This document shows positions 37,987 through 62,147 of a DNA stretch of 64,000 bases, piece by piece. Made by a program: the position numbers and the translations under genes. The stretch lies in NCBI GenBank assembly GCA_949361645.1, contig OX442415.1, positions 27,121,092 through 27,185,091 on the forward strand, written 5' to 3'. Under the pieces are notes generated by a model. It was not told the DNA's origin. It ran no database searches and worked only from the letters and a program-made list of their open reading frames with translations. This stretch comes from Spongilla lacustris (Eukaryota; Porifera; Demospongiae; Spongillida; Spongillidae). Numbering within the stretch: the stretch's first letter is position 1; every line of letters begins with the position of its first letter.

Positions 37987-38693
37987 CTGATGACATATTG
38001 TGGCCGAAGGAAATAAGAATAGCCCCTAGGTATATGGAGGCATTAAAAATGCTTTGTTTTTTTGTTTTTTTTTAATCCTGCCTATACTTGTTTGTTCTTG
38101 AGTATGTATTACACGTACATGCACTGTACCCAAAATGAATGGCTGCATAAACCTATGTTGAATACTCCACCATAAGCCTTCTACCACTGGACTGTGATTG
38201 ATTTAATCCCAGCAAATGAAACATCTCATTTGGATGAATGTCAGTTCTCATAAGATGGTGCCGGTGGTGAGGGGAGAAGGGGGATATCTGCTGGAGGGTT
38301 CACAAACCCAATGAAATATTGTACTTACACTGCAAAACTATTTAATTTGTCCTGGAAGGCATGATTGCTTCCAGAATAACAGTATCATAAAATGTAGGTT
38401 CAAATCACCCAGTAACACAGGCATATCATACATAATCAAAACACATCACATCAATCAAACTGCTCAATGTGCACCAAATATTTGGTCCCATTCATGTAGA
38501 TATATGCTCAATAATATACACATCAGTTGCCACATGTAGGACCAAACAAGTGTGTTATGGTGCATTATATGTGTGATTTACTCAGTAAAAACAATCTGCG
38601 CTTCAACAGTATAATGTCAGCCACACAAGTCAGTTCATTCATCCATCCATGGACAGTGTCAGTGCCATTCATTTGAGCTGCTCTTCCATGATG
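37987..38693. other. flank between GH31 duplicates
   Basis: From about 38440 the sequence is a diverged copy of 41000-41230, the flank downstream of the main GH31 gene (shared TTTGGTCCCATTCA and ATACACATCAGT). It is part of the tandem duplication and has no gene of its own. Confidence 0.5.
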
Positions 38694-38757
38694 TCATCCC
38701 CACCAGGTAATAACAAATGGATACATGTAGTTTAGGCCACTTATTCTCACATCTACA
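38694..38757 (-). pseudogene. orphan terminal exon of a further GH31 duplicate
   Basis: Reads V-R-I-S-G-L-N-Y-M-Y-P-F-V-I-T-W-W-G-stop, matching the last exon of the main gene (V-T-I-S-G-L-N-Y-P-F-I-I-A-W-W-stop at 41240-41308). No other exons of this copy remain. Confidence 0.65.
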
Positions 38758-39014
38758 GCACACGTACCTTATCATCATATGAATAGTCTGATTTATTGTG
38801 TGCACTTGGGGCCCAAACAGTTATTGACATTAAATTACATGTTTTGCAGCTTTACTTTGAACTTATGGGGACAGCATGTGCAAGCTAAAGTTGTTACTGG
38901 ATCAGAGATGACCATGACTTCTTCCAGCAGTATCACTACCCCCATACTAGCTGGTTTGGTAGCAGCAAGCACCAATTGGCAAAGCATAAGCCATCAACCA
39001 ATTGCTGGGCAGTG

Positions 39015-40785
39015 CAGTGGCGGATCTAGCATAGCCTTGGGGGGGCCGGCCGCCCCCCCCATTCATATTAAATGCCGCCCCTGTCATGAAATTGCCGCCC
39101 CCCTCCCCCCCTCCCCCCACACAGCGTGCGCGCGCACTTCCTACCGTACGTAACGCACGCGCATCTAGAAAGCACACCTTTTGTGTGTGTGGGGGGCAAT
39201 TTCTTAATAGTTTCAGTGATTACGAAATTTAATCTAATACCGGAAATTTTATTTAATAACCGCGAACGTTTTATTCGTTCCTTCGAAATCTTGCCTGCAT
39301 GTGCATAGGCAGTGGCGTAGGAGCTGGAGCGGCAGCAGCGGCCATGGCCGCTGCACTTTTTCACAACAACAAAAAATATATTATAATAATAGGTTCACAA
39401 GCGCGCATGTATCAATTCAATTATTGCTGAGCAATTGCTGGCATTTGCTGCTATAGTTAATGACATGCAAGTGGTCTTCAAATCGATCGCGAGAGCTAGC
39501 TCAAGCTAGGCTACCCAGTGTACAACGGTTACCAAAAGTGGCCTTGGCTGCACTATAGCCGTTTTGTATTTTATATTACATGCACAGAGGCAAGGTCTCA
39601 AAACAAATTAACCTGGTTACAGTTTTAGCGTTGTTTTGAGGGGTTTTCTACACAAAAAGCGTTGGATTCTAGGGCTCCGCCCCAGACCCGGATGGGGGAG
39701 CCCGTATCTCCCCGGGGAGGCAGGGGAACCACCTTTGTTGGCCGCTGCACTCTATATTCCCTTCCTACGCCACTGATAGGTGTATACTAACTTAACTGAA
39801 TCACGATCATAATTAACAATAACAAAGTTTCAGTCTTTAAATGTACAAGTACATAGTCTACTGATTGTCACTAAAGGTTTCATTAGGTGCACCGTTCCAT
39901 AAAAGGTGCAAATGGCGAAACATTTTCACAGCTGCTGCTGCTACAATTGCTACATCACCATGCCTCTAACTGAAGTGATTTACATACATCACAACGACAA
40001 TATAGAGGAGAAGTACGGTTTGCTCACGCGAGCCGGGGATATTAAATACATGGATTGGAAACGAGGCTGATATACGGCTGAATTACGGTATTCCTAATTT
40101 CCATCCGTGTTGCGCTTGAGGGCTATTCTTAGAGTCGCGAAATCGCAGAAACGAAAAGCTACACTTAGTAAGTTGGTTTCTTTCTAATTAAGAGGCAGGT
40201 TTTACTAATGGGATCAGTCAAGCTTTACTTTTGAAAGCAATGTATAAGCCTGTTAAAGCGTTCGGATCGCTTAAGCTTCGAGTAACGAAATCTCCTGAAC
40301 AACTTCCCGTACAACAGATCTGAAAACTTTGAACTACACCCCTGAAACCCGTCCACTGGGATCAGCATCCATGTCATATTCGTCCGAGTCAACAGCAAAC
40401 TCACCAATTCAGAATCCAACACGGATGGTTTTCCGGTACATGTAGATTACGGAACCGTTTCCAATCCATGTATTTAATATCCCTGCGCGTGCATATCCAA
40501 TATTCTTAGACGCCTGTTGACGACCGTTACGAGGCGCGTTGTCGCAATAAACTTCGTTGTCTTTCGCGCGTATGTAAATTCTTTCACTGCGCTGCGAATA
40601 CGCTGATTTTTAGCGGCTTTGAAGCGAAAAATGTGAAAGCTTCAGCGCTCCCCCATACCCCCTTGCTGGTGAGTGGGTGGGCCCCGCCCCCGGCCGCCCC
40701 TCCAACCAACCGCCCCCCCCCCCCCCCCCCGGCCCCCCCCCCCCCCCCCCCCCCCCCTATAGCCCCATTCCTAGATCCGCCACTG
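39015..40785. mobile_element. hAT-type element (1.77 kb), containing a nested second element
   Basis: Inverted ends CAGTGGCGGATCTAG and CTAGATCCGCCACTG. The right flank CTGGGCAC (40786-40793) matches CTGGGCAG at 39005-39012, two bases outside the left end, as an imperfect duplication of about 8 bp. G/C homopolymers lie near both ends (39041-39060; 40717-40757). No transposase recognised. Confidence 0.75.
39310..39775. mobile_element. nested hAT-type MITE (466 bp), TSD ATAGG
   Basis: Ends CAGTGGCGTAGGAGC and CCTTCCTACGCCACTG with GGCCGCTGCAC close to both. Flanked by ATAGG at 39305-39309 and 39776-39780. It lies inside the 39015-40785 element, so it is the younger of the two. Confidence 0.75.
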
Positions 40786-41239
40786 CTGGGCACATGCTAT
40801 ACTTTGCACCAAATGGAACATCTCAGTTGGATGTTTGTTCTCAGCAGATGATGCCAATGCCTGGCACTGGTGGGGAAGGGAAAGGGGGTGTGGGGAGAGG
40901 GGGAGGGGTATAATTTGTCCTGGAAAGTATAATTTCTTACAGGAATTGTTTCTGTAAGCATGTCCTAAATATTAAATCCTTAAAAGAAAGTTCATAAGAT
41001 GTACATGTATGTTCAAGCAGTGATGTACTGTTCAATGCACTATAATTGTGCACCAATGATTTGGTCCCATTCAAGTGGATATGTGCTTACTTTTCTGACA
41101 ATAACATACACATCAGTAGCTAGGACCTAACAAATGTGCTATGATACATAATATGTGTGGTTTACTACAAACATGATAATGTCAGCCACACATGTCAGGT
41201 TGCATCAGTTCATTCCAAATTGTTGGGCTCTCAATGATC

Positions 41240-54068
<12,829 letters not shown>

Positions 54069-54697
54069 TATTATCTGATCTAACTATACTGTACTGATCT
54101 ACACGTCCGCAATGATGCATGACGCAATATAGTGGGTGCGCGCTAGTTTGTCGTGCAGAATTTAATTCGTTGCATGTTGGCTTGCAAACAACATATGATC
54201 AAAATATTGTTTTGACTTTTTTTTATTTTTTATTTTTTACATATACGTGTATAAATTCTAATGGATAATATAATCAGTATTACACAACTATAACTCAACT
54301 GATGTAAAAAATATATAGGACTACACATGATTTCACCCTTGTTTCCCTCGCTTTTACGCCACCTAGTGTAGAGTTGCATGCACGTTTATAACACTACAGT
54401 ATGTGTGTAAATGTCGCTCTTCGATTGCTGTCTACTTTTATTCTTGTGCTCCAGATTCAAATAAAATTTGCGGTGTTCGCTTACTATGTGATTGACCATC
54501 TCTATCAGATATCAAGTGCCTCCAGTTGAGGTTGCCAATTACCATGCACACCTTGGTCAAGTCCTAAGCCTAGATCACCCGACTGGACATCTGCCTCTCA
54601 TTTATACTTATAGTCATTAAGTGCAAAAAGTATAGTCTATGTGCTCTAAATTTTAAGTCCTAAAATATTCAAAGCTATGCTTAAATTTCAACAAAAA

Positions 54698-54756
<59 letters not shown>

Positions 54757-55154
54757 TAAATCAATTAAGAGCTAAAAAAATCGGCACGTACACACTTCAG
54801 TTGACGTTTATACCGTAAATGCATCACAAATGTGGTGGCCCTGTCATGCATGTATATGTAAACGTTTTTTTTTGTTGTAGCAATGAAATAATCGGAACAG
54901 AAGGTGTGTAACCGATTTTCAGGTTAATCGATTATTCGCGATTCGACTATGCATTTAGTAGAATAGCAGGTTACCGATTTCATAATTTCCTTTAGTCGAT
55001 ATAACCGATTCTGTTTTGTTTAGTCCTTTATATGCATGCAGAAATCGGTATAGGAAATCAATTATCCCGTTTTATATGCCCTTCACTTTTCCCGCCTGTA
55101 CATGAAGGCTTATACTGACGTGTTAATTAATTGGTAAAAAGATACATTGTGACA

Positions 55155-55187
<33 letters not shown>

Positions 55188-55440
55188 AAAATACGCGATG
55201 CACGCGTAGGTACTTCCAGACGTTCGGCCATGACATTCTCAATATCATATACATGTTTGGTTCTGCTCAGTACGAACTTGTAATCGATTATAACTGTCAA
55301 TGGCGTCGGATGGAATTACAATGTATACGTATTTAATTGAGTTGTGCCTGAAAGGAACATTTTATTTCTTTCGAGCGTAAGCTGCGGGGTAGTATAGACT
55401 GACATGCTATAAAATTAGCTATAATATTATATTTAGAAAA
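54069..55440. other. 5' flank of the GH31 gene; repeats only
   Basis: Contains a (CA)n microsatellite (54702-54753), the inverted AATCGGTT repeat (about 54903-55085) and poly-C at about 55157-55185. No gene recognised; the GH31 promoter should lie at the left edge. Confidence 0.45.
54702..54753. repeat. (CA)n microsatellite, about 26 units
   Basis: Uninterrupted CA dinucleotide run after poly-A. Confidence 0.95.
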
Positions 55441-55469
55441 CTAGCCATTTTCTCAGAAGGCTAAAAATC

Positions 55470-55730
55470 TTACTTGTCCCTGTATGGACTGACAGAGGCT
55501 AACCCCACTATGAAGTATAATCCTATATGTATGGTTTGGGTACCATGTTCTATGAGTGCCCCTCCCTCTGTCCCCCATACTCTGACTACCATCCTCAACA
55601 AACGCTCTCTGGTCATTTCCCGCTCCACATACCCAGGCAGTGGGGCCCATGGTGGGCATTAGTTGAGAGACAATGCCAATGAATGGCTAGACCTTGCCAT
55701 CTTCATCCCAGGTAACTATGGAATGTGTTA
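55470..55730 (+). pseudogene. inverted GH31 fragment, copy D (two exons with their intron)
   Basis: Plus-strand copy of the exon pair Y-G-L-T-E-A-N and [15 protein letters not shown], with the small intron between them retained (AAGTATAATCC donor region; the acceptor side is shortened). Trp of H-W-L-G-D-N is TAG and the surrounding residues are altered. The retained intron shows a DNA-level copy rather than retroposition. Confidence 0.8.
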
Positions 55731-55844
55731 TATACATGCAGTGGACGCATGCAACCTAAGATGTACATGTAGTACTCTAAGGAGAAACAAATCATTTGCT
55801 CTCTGTGCTATATATAAACCCATGTGAACGTACGGTGACATACG

Positions 55845-57245
55845 CAGTGGCGGATTTAGGGGGGGGGGCGTGGAGGGCGCCCCCCCCCCTAATATACGGA
55901 TGATAAAAATATATAATAAGACTATTAATTTAACCTGTAACCCTTAACCTTTAATCTATTTTCATCCTTACTTCAGGATGGAAATCCTGAATTAAGGATG
56001 AATTTACGCCGCTCGTATCGACATAAATTCGAACGGTATTAATTGATGATTTAAAAAAAAAATATTTAGCTTCTGTATAGGCTTTCATCTAAAAAGCGCT
56101 ATCCATTTTAGTCATTCAAATCTTTATTTCTTTTAGAAAAAACAATGTTTAGGCTTAGTTTACATTTTCGTTCGCAAATAATGCCGCGGTTACCATCAAA
56201 GTCGGGTATAAGGTTGAGGAAAGAGCAGGAAGCTTACTTTCAAGATAGAAACTGTTACAAAAATCTGTAAGGAGAGTCATATAAGCAAATGAAACAATAT
56301 GGGACACAGGAGGTACGAGCATCGAATTAACTCAAGGCGGACTAAGAGAAGCGAGTCAGAGCGAATGGACGATGGTTAGCCTCTGCAAAATAAAAATAAA
56401 AAAAGCATTTCTGTCGTTGAGAGCGATGCAGAAATGTCTGGCATTGGTAGAAATGCTGTCACCAGTACTGTTGGCACATAAAAAGAAGGGGTGGATGCTC
56501 AGACAGTGATAATAAATTACACTTTTCTATTATTTTGTGTACAAGTTTGATAAAAATACAACTTCTACCAAGAGTCTGAAGGTGCTACCACCAATATGTA
56601 GTGAAAATGCATGAGTAAAATTTATATTTCCAATGCTCTTTGTAAGCATTACAAACTATAAATTGCTAATCATTTAATTTACGTACGCTGGAGCAACGAA
56701 CGTGCTTATGCATCCTTGAAGTTTGGGCTGCTTTCTAGATGATAAAAATTATTCCATGCTATAGAATGTGTGCACCATTGTTGAAAGAAACAGCTTTTAT
56801 GTTTTAATGATTTTAATTTTCACTCAGTGCTGCAATGGTTGTTATAAACGGCAGAACTCACCATCCTAGCTGAATTCAGGATTTTACCGATATTGAAATC
56901 AGGATCGTTTCACGCAGATTAAAGGTTAACCTGAGCTGAAGCGTGCTAGAGAGAAAGTGAACGGTTGTGCGTCAGACAAACGTCAAACCCAAAGCTGCTG
57001 CAGCACGTGCGCATGCGCAGTTTGCACTGTTTCGGTATGAAATTCCGTATTGTTCTGAAGCTTCATAACGCGGAACTTGCCAAGCTTCTGGGGCTTCGCC
57101 CCAGACCCCCATGGGGGAGCTTACAGCGCTTCCCATACCCCTTAGCTGGAGCGGGAGGGGGCGACGCCCCCTCCCGCACCCACCCCCTTTCCTACCCTCT
57201 GCCTTTAGCGCCCCCCCCTAACTCTAAATCGTGCGTCCGCCCCTG
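55845..57245. mobile_element. hAT-type element (1401 bp), TSD CATACG
   Basis: Ends CAGTGGCGGATTTAGGGG and, in inverted form, CTCTAAATCGTGCGTCCGCCC-CTG. CATACG is duplicated at 55839-55844 and 57246-57251. Poly-G/C blocks follow both ends. It sits beside the donor of lactone oxidase pseudo-exon 4. No transposase recognised. Confidence 0.8.
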
Positions 57246-57529
57246 CATACGGTACGATGCAGCAAATGAAGCCAAAAGGCTCGTCTGTGGTCTTGCTTGT
57301 GTTGAACACGATGCAGACATTGTTGTGGAAGTCAACCCAGTACTTCACACGCTCTCCTTTGCTCAGAGTGTCGAGTTCATTGATGCACTCGTCCAAGCTG
57401 TGTCCACTTCGCACTTCGCTCAGGCGGTACCTGTACATGTGATCACTCCGCACATCCCTATGCTCACCTGGAGAGCTCTGAACCTCTCATCGCTATTGCC
57501 CACCGTCATAACCTACACACATTAGTGTT

Positions 57530-58300
57530 CAGTTATAGGATTCAGTATTTAAACTTAAAAAAAAATTCTAACCAAATTTGAATGCATCTAGCATGTACAT
57601 GTTAATGTAACGCACGTCAGTCCACGGCGCCAAATCTATACATGCATGTACATACAACTGATCTCTGGCTTCATTTTGTGCCTTATCATTATTAAAGGAT
57701 AACTACATGTACATGTACCAACAATCAGAAGCATGTAGTTTAGTTCTTTAATTTATTGCTATCGAACCAGAAGCAGGGAAAGAAGACCCGTGGTTGTTGT
57801 TAGACAGTGCGCTTTACGTCATCATCTTCTCGGATAGCATGCATGATGTTGCTAGGCAGCCCCAATGCCCTACAATGTTACTGCAGGCTTCTGAGCTTGC
57901 ATATACCATACAATGTATTTATTTTTAGCGAGAGTAATTCCGTAGCCACCCTGGCCTAAAACCAATTTAAAACTTTATTTTAAAAACAGAAGTTAGTGGC
58001 GCATGTAATATATGTGTAGGATTTGAAGGCAATTATGGCGTGCATGAGAATCAAGTAAGGGTCCATGGAACAGTATGAATATAAACAACTAGACATGTAC
58101 ATGTAAGTCCTATATACATGTATATAGCAACACATATTGTGCTACAAACAGGCCCTATATATCGTTGAATCCTTCTTTCCTTGAAGTTTCTTTTTACATG
58201 CATTTAATTAATATTGCATGCCTTTGAATATCAGAGGTAATGTAAAAAATTACTTGCATATATGTTCCGCACGGATGTTCAATACATAGCCCGTTGATTA
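57530..58300. other. intron sequence of lactone oxidase copy 2; no gene recognised
   Basis: Contains a diverged arm of the 51.0-51.8 kb foldback family (AGGATTTGAAGGCAATTATG at about 58019). Confidence 0.4.
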
Positions 58301-58383
58301 ACCCGGCAAAAGATAGATGAGGAAGACCTTAAAGATGACACATGTGCCAAAGAGGAGGATGCGCATGCTCGTAAGTCGTATGA

Positions 58384-58617
58384 ATGTGTGAACTCGTGGA
58401 GATGGAAAAAGACTCGATCAAGGTGTCCTCTTTTCCTGTCGGGGGAAAACGTACCAGAAGCGTGGTGATCAGAAAGGAAGTGGCGCAAAGAATCGTTAAC
58501 CATCTCAAAGGTACTCCAGATGCTGACGGCGCCTTTCGTCACTTCGTCAAAAAGAGCGGCTTTGCGTTGGTGGACTTGCAATCGGTTGGAATAAGAGACG
58601 TCCTGGTTTTTCTGTGA
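58384..58617 (+). CDS. unrecognised 77-codon ORF beside the acidic repeat gene
   Basis: Reads S-F-P-V-G-G-K-R-T-R-S, then K-E-V-A-Q-R-I-V-N-H-L-K-G and F-R-H-F-V-K-K-S-G-F-A-L-V-D-L. Composition looks coding, but I recognise no family. Upstream bases 58311-58360 repeat 59018-59068 (D-E-E-D-L-K-D-D-T-C-A-K-E-E-D), so it may be an exon of the same transposon-derived gene as the acidic ORF. Confidence 0.4.
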   Translation: MCELVEMEKDSIKVSSFPVGGKRTRSVVIRKEVAQRIVNHLKGTPDADGAFRHFVKKSGFALVDLQSVGIRDVLVFL

Positions 58618-58956
58618 AAGAAAAGAATCAGGTACTAATCCTTTCACGATGGTGTCTTCCACCTTTTTTTTTCTTGCCCCCACTACGCATATGTAATTGA
58701 GCAATAGTGCCAGTAAGTTGTACTTGTCTTATATAGAATGGCAATGACCGAACGATGTTGAAGGGGCATAGGAGAGTTGGGATTGCGGAGGAAGTGGATC
58801 CAAGTCACCTCCCTGGACAAGATGGCTGCCCCACATTGTCTGTAAGTTGGAACATTTACCAAACAATATGTTAACATAAATTCATGAGAATGTTTCTTCT
58901 ATAGACACACACTCAATTCTTAAGTTCATGAATCCACAAAGCACACACCATATGAG

Positions 58957-59577
58957 TTGGTGTTCAGGCAGCCTCCCAGGTCAGTGATTTTACCGGATGT
59001 TTCATTCAGAGGAAAGATAGATGAGGAAGACCTTAAAGATGACACATGTGCCAAAGAGGAGGATAGCAGAGGGGAGTATAGTGAGGATAGGGTAGTAAAG
59101 GAGAATGGCAATGTAGAAAACTATTGTGAAAAGGACTATGATGACATTGACAACATGGAAGGTGGCAGTATAAGGATGAGGAGCATCAAGATGGAAGACG
59201 ATGGCACTAAGGAGGAGGACCATGAAGATGGTGGTAGCATGGAAGATGATGGCACTAAAGAGGAGGACCATGAAGATGGTGGTAGCATGGAAGATGATGG
59301 CACTAAAGAGGAGGACCATGAAGATGGTGGTAGCATGGAAGATGATGGCACTAAGGAGGAGGACCATGAAGATGGTGGTAGCATGGAAGATGATGGCACT
59401 AAAGAGGAGGACCATGAAGATGGTGGTAGCATGGAAGATGATGGCACTAAAGAGGAGGACCATGAAGATGGTGGTAGCATGGAAGATGATGGCACTAAAG
59501 AGGAGGACCATGAAGATGGTGGTAGCATGGAAGATGATGGCACTAAAGAGGAGGACCATGAAGATGGAGGACCATGA
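58957..59577 (+). CDS. acidic ORF with eight 16-residue repeats
   Basis: 206 codons. About 78 acidic residues of unique sequence (E-E-D-L-K-D-D-T-C-A-K-E-E-D) are followed by exactly eight copies of MEDDGTKEEDHEDGGS (59191-59574; 48-bp DNA unit), then TGA. The unit is a whole number of codons and nearly identical between copies, which fits recent expansion under a coding frame. The minus strand is open in two frames over the same repeat; I regard these as shadows. Start Met uncertain; a 5' exon may exist. Function unknown, possibly part of the adjacent transposon-derived locus. Confidence 0.5.
   Translation: MVFRQPPRSVILPDVSFRGKIDEEDLKDDTCAKEEDSRGEYSEDRVVKENGNVENYCEKDYDDIDNMEGGSIRMRSIKMEDDGTKEEDHEDGGSMEDDGTKEEDHEDGGSMEDDGTKEEDHEDGGSMEDDGTKEEDHEDGGSMEDDGTKEEDHEDGGSMEDDGTKEEDHEDGGSMEDDGTKEEDHEDGGSMEDDGTKEEDHEDGGP
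59191..59574 (+). repeat. 48-bp tandem repeat, 8 units
   Basis: Units GAAGATGATGGCACTAAAG + AGGAGGACCATGAAGATGG + TGGTAGCATG, near-identical. Degenerate partial units continue to about 59690 outside the frame. Confidence 0.92.
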
Positions 59578-59772
59578 TGATGGAGGACCATGAAGATGGT
59601 AGTAGTGTGGAAAATCATGGCACTATAAGGAGTAGGACCATTAAGATGATGGTAACACAAAGGATGATGGCACTAAGGAGGAGGAATTATAAATCGTCTT
59701 TATGTATGTATAGATAATTTTATACCTTAACATGCATGACTTTAACCATGCATATGCCAGTAAATTGCATTC

Positions 59773-60520
59773 TTGTTTATTATGTCGTCAGATTGTAAAT
59801 GCAGAAATAGATGTCATAGCAAAAGAATATGCAAATGCAAAACTGCTGGCTTCTCTTGCACATTACTTGGCCATCCTGGGCATACCTGCACTAACAACGA
59901 GAAAGCAATAACACATGAGGTTGACATAGATTGCAATGAAATTGATGCTGGTTCTACATCCTCTTTACAGAGCAATGTTTGGCTTAACTGCTGTGGGATT
60001 GTACTCACAAAATGGCATAAAGATATCTTCTGTCTTATAATAGCTGGACAGATGAGACATTATTAATGCATCACAGTATTTGATAAAGAAGGAGATCCCT
60101 ACTTGTAGAGGTCTTCAATCCACTCATCTTGTAAATGGAAATACAAAAAGGAGGTTTTGTTCAAGTACTGAACATTAATAAGTCACATTGGATCGCTGCA
60201 TCTTCTATGAACTGCCAACAATCTACCATAAAGGTTTATGATAGCTTTCATGCAGGGGTACCTACCTGAAGCCACAGAGAAACTAATTGATTTCATGCAA
60301 TCTCCAGGCCCCAAAATTGAAGTACAGTACATTGATGTGCAAAAGCAGAAAGGACAAAGTGATAGTGGGTTGCATTTGTCACCTCGCTTGCCCATCTTCA
60401 AGACCCTGCAAGCATAACCTATATGATCAAGCTAAAATGAGAACACATCTCATTCACTGCTTTGAAACACAGAGTATGACACATTTTCCTTCACACTTAC
60501 TCAATCTCAGATTGCTAAAC
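59773..60520 (+). pseudogene. transposon-associated CXC-motif plus Ulp1-like (C48) protease relic
   Basis: The first block (59782-59900) has C-K-C-R-N-R-C, then C-K-C-K and further Cys, resembling the CXC motif of transposon proteins. From about 60160 a Ulp1-like peptidase core appears across three frames: S-H-W-I-A-A-S-S (catalytic His region), K-V-Y-D-S (catalytic Asp region), D-V-Q-K-Q-K-G-Q-S-D-S-G-L where Q-x-x-S-D-C-G is expected, and K-M-R-T-H-L-I-H-C-F-E. Frameshifts and stops separate the blocks, and the catalytic Cys codon reads AGT. A dead copy of a domesticated or transposon-encoded protease family, judged from memory of similar sponge and cnidarian sequences. Confidence 0.6.
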
Positions 60521-60700
60521 AACCGGATGGGCGGTTGATCAACAGGACAATTTTGCATGTCCCGTTAAACAACCGCGGACAGCCGGTTATTCAACCGTCC
60601 AATCACTCACCACCATTATGCATCCGGTCAGCCAGTTGATAACCGGTTGATCAACCGCGGCGTCCGGTTGATCAACCGGATAAATTAACCATCCGTGCAG
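60520..60700. repeat. cluster of palindromes built on CCGGTTGATCAACCGG
   Basis: The 16 bases at 60664-60679 are a perfect palindrome. At least six related GGTTGATCAAC or CGGTTN(T/A)TCAACCG cores occur in 170 bp, suggesting the end of an unidentified element. Confidence 0.65.
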
Positions 60701-61290
60701 AACATATATATACCGACCATAGCATTACTTGGCCTGTTAGCAGATCTCTAAGTGACCAATTGGACTTCAGGCAGGGCAGCTGCCTTTGGCATCTCTGTGA
60801 CCTCTCCGCTTAATACCCTTACCTTGATGGAAGCTGAGTGTCTGCAGGTTGTGCTGCCCTAGCAGCTGAAGAGAGGAAGCATGTGGCCAATATTTAATTG
60901 ATGCCAAATGCTATAAACTGCATGGGCTGGTTATGTGTTGCTTCTCACACTGATTCCTATGGTGCTTGGAGTAAGAATTCTGTAAAAGCTGTCTTGATCC
61001 CATTTGGCTTCCTGACTCACCACCCTAACATATATATATATATATATGCATGCATGGCAGGCTAAACTTACATCTCATGAGAGTGAATGCCACATACAGC
61101 CATCCTCTCACTAAGATGCATTTCAGATATACGTAATTAAGATATTATTTATAGTGTGCTTAAGTATACTGTACCTAGATGTACATGTAATGTTGTGTAT
61201 GCTATTAAAAAAATTCGAATCATCGTTGATCCCTTGTTCCCTTCCTTTTTACACCATACTACTGACTGTATATAAGTAATATAAGTGGTT
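60701..61290. other. no gene recognised
   Basis: Contains a short (TA)n at about 61031-61048 and a solo arm of the 51.0 kb foldback family at about 61215-61258 (CATCGTTGATCCCTTGTTCC). Confidence 0.4.
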
Positions 61291-61574
61291 ACTCACCTCG
61301 CCTGATCCCGACACAAACTTTAGCTTGGTTACCAAGGCCGCCATGTTAGTGAGGCCATGGCCTGTCCCATGAGTTGCTAGGACAACATGCATGATACATG
61401 AATACTGACATGCATGTGTCCGTCTTTAGCGCAGTACAAAGTGCATGCATCACACTATATGTAATTACAAGTAATATATATAATATACATGTACATCTAA
61501 TCCCATGCATGCACGCACATATTCCGCTATGCATTTACATCTCAGACCTATATGCGCTGCCTATATACATGAAA

Positions 61575-61735
61575 AATATATAATTATAATATATAATTAT
61601 ATATATTTATATATATATAATTATAATATATAATTATATATATATATATATATATAATTATAATATATAATTATATATATAATTTATATATATAATAATA
61701 ATTATAAATATAATAGTTAATCTATATTTATAAAA
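61575..61735. repeat. AT-only palindromic microsatellite
   Basis: About 160 bp made almost wholly of ATATATAATTATAATATA units, able to fold back on themselves. Confidence 0.9.
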
Positions 61736-62147
61736 TACTTTACAGCGAGCTCAACATATTAACTTGACTCACCAGTTGAAATTGCACCTGCGATGGTTTG
61801 TCCAGTAACTGACCCAAAATTGATCATGGCGACATGGTCTTTGTCCAGAAGTTCATTCAGTTCAGCCAATCTTGTGCCTGCCTTCACCGTGTATTCCATG
61901 GTCGCCAGATCAAATGATACCTTTCCCTTATATTTACCGAGCGATACCATGATGTCTTGGGTTTGTGCTATCTCGGACCACGAGTGACCAGAGGCAAGGA
62001 CACGAATTTTTCAACCTTGGTTATTGGCATTTCTCCCAATCTGCACTATCTCGGCTTCCATTTCGGGTAAGTGGAAATGTGTTAGATTAAACGTAATCCT
62101 TCCATCTGTGGGCGTCCGATTAGGAACAGTTCAGAACCTTTGACCAG

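Larger units (their letters stand above)
57256..62104 (-). pseudogene. lactone oxidase copy 2 (exons 2-4 only, broken)
   Basis: Exon equivalents on the minus strand: exon 2' 62104-61773, exon 3' 61376-61297 (80 bp, as in the intact gene), exon 4' 57512-57256. Splice signals are largely kept. Exon 2' has CGA changed to TGA in the segment N-N-Q-G-R-K (about 62013). Exon 4' has lost about 20 bases after G-V-I-T, shifting frame. Exons 1, 5 and 6 are missing, with a hAT element beside exon 4'. Intron 3' has grown to 3.8 kb and holds the CXC/Ulp1-like relic and an acidic repeat ORF. Confidence 0.85.

Noticed and set aside
40633..40913. Pro-rich and Gly-rich open frames
   Set aside because: Translation of C/G homopolymer at the end of a hAT-type element.
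59002..59660. Two long minus-strand frames (Phe/Met-rich and Ser/Pro-rich)
   Set aside because: Antisense to the 48-bp acidic repeat; they add nothing beyond the repeat. The plus-strand frame carries the non-repetitive part.
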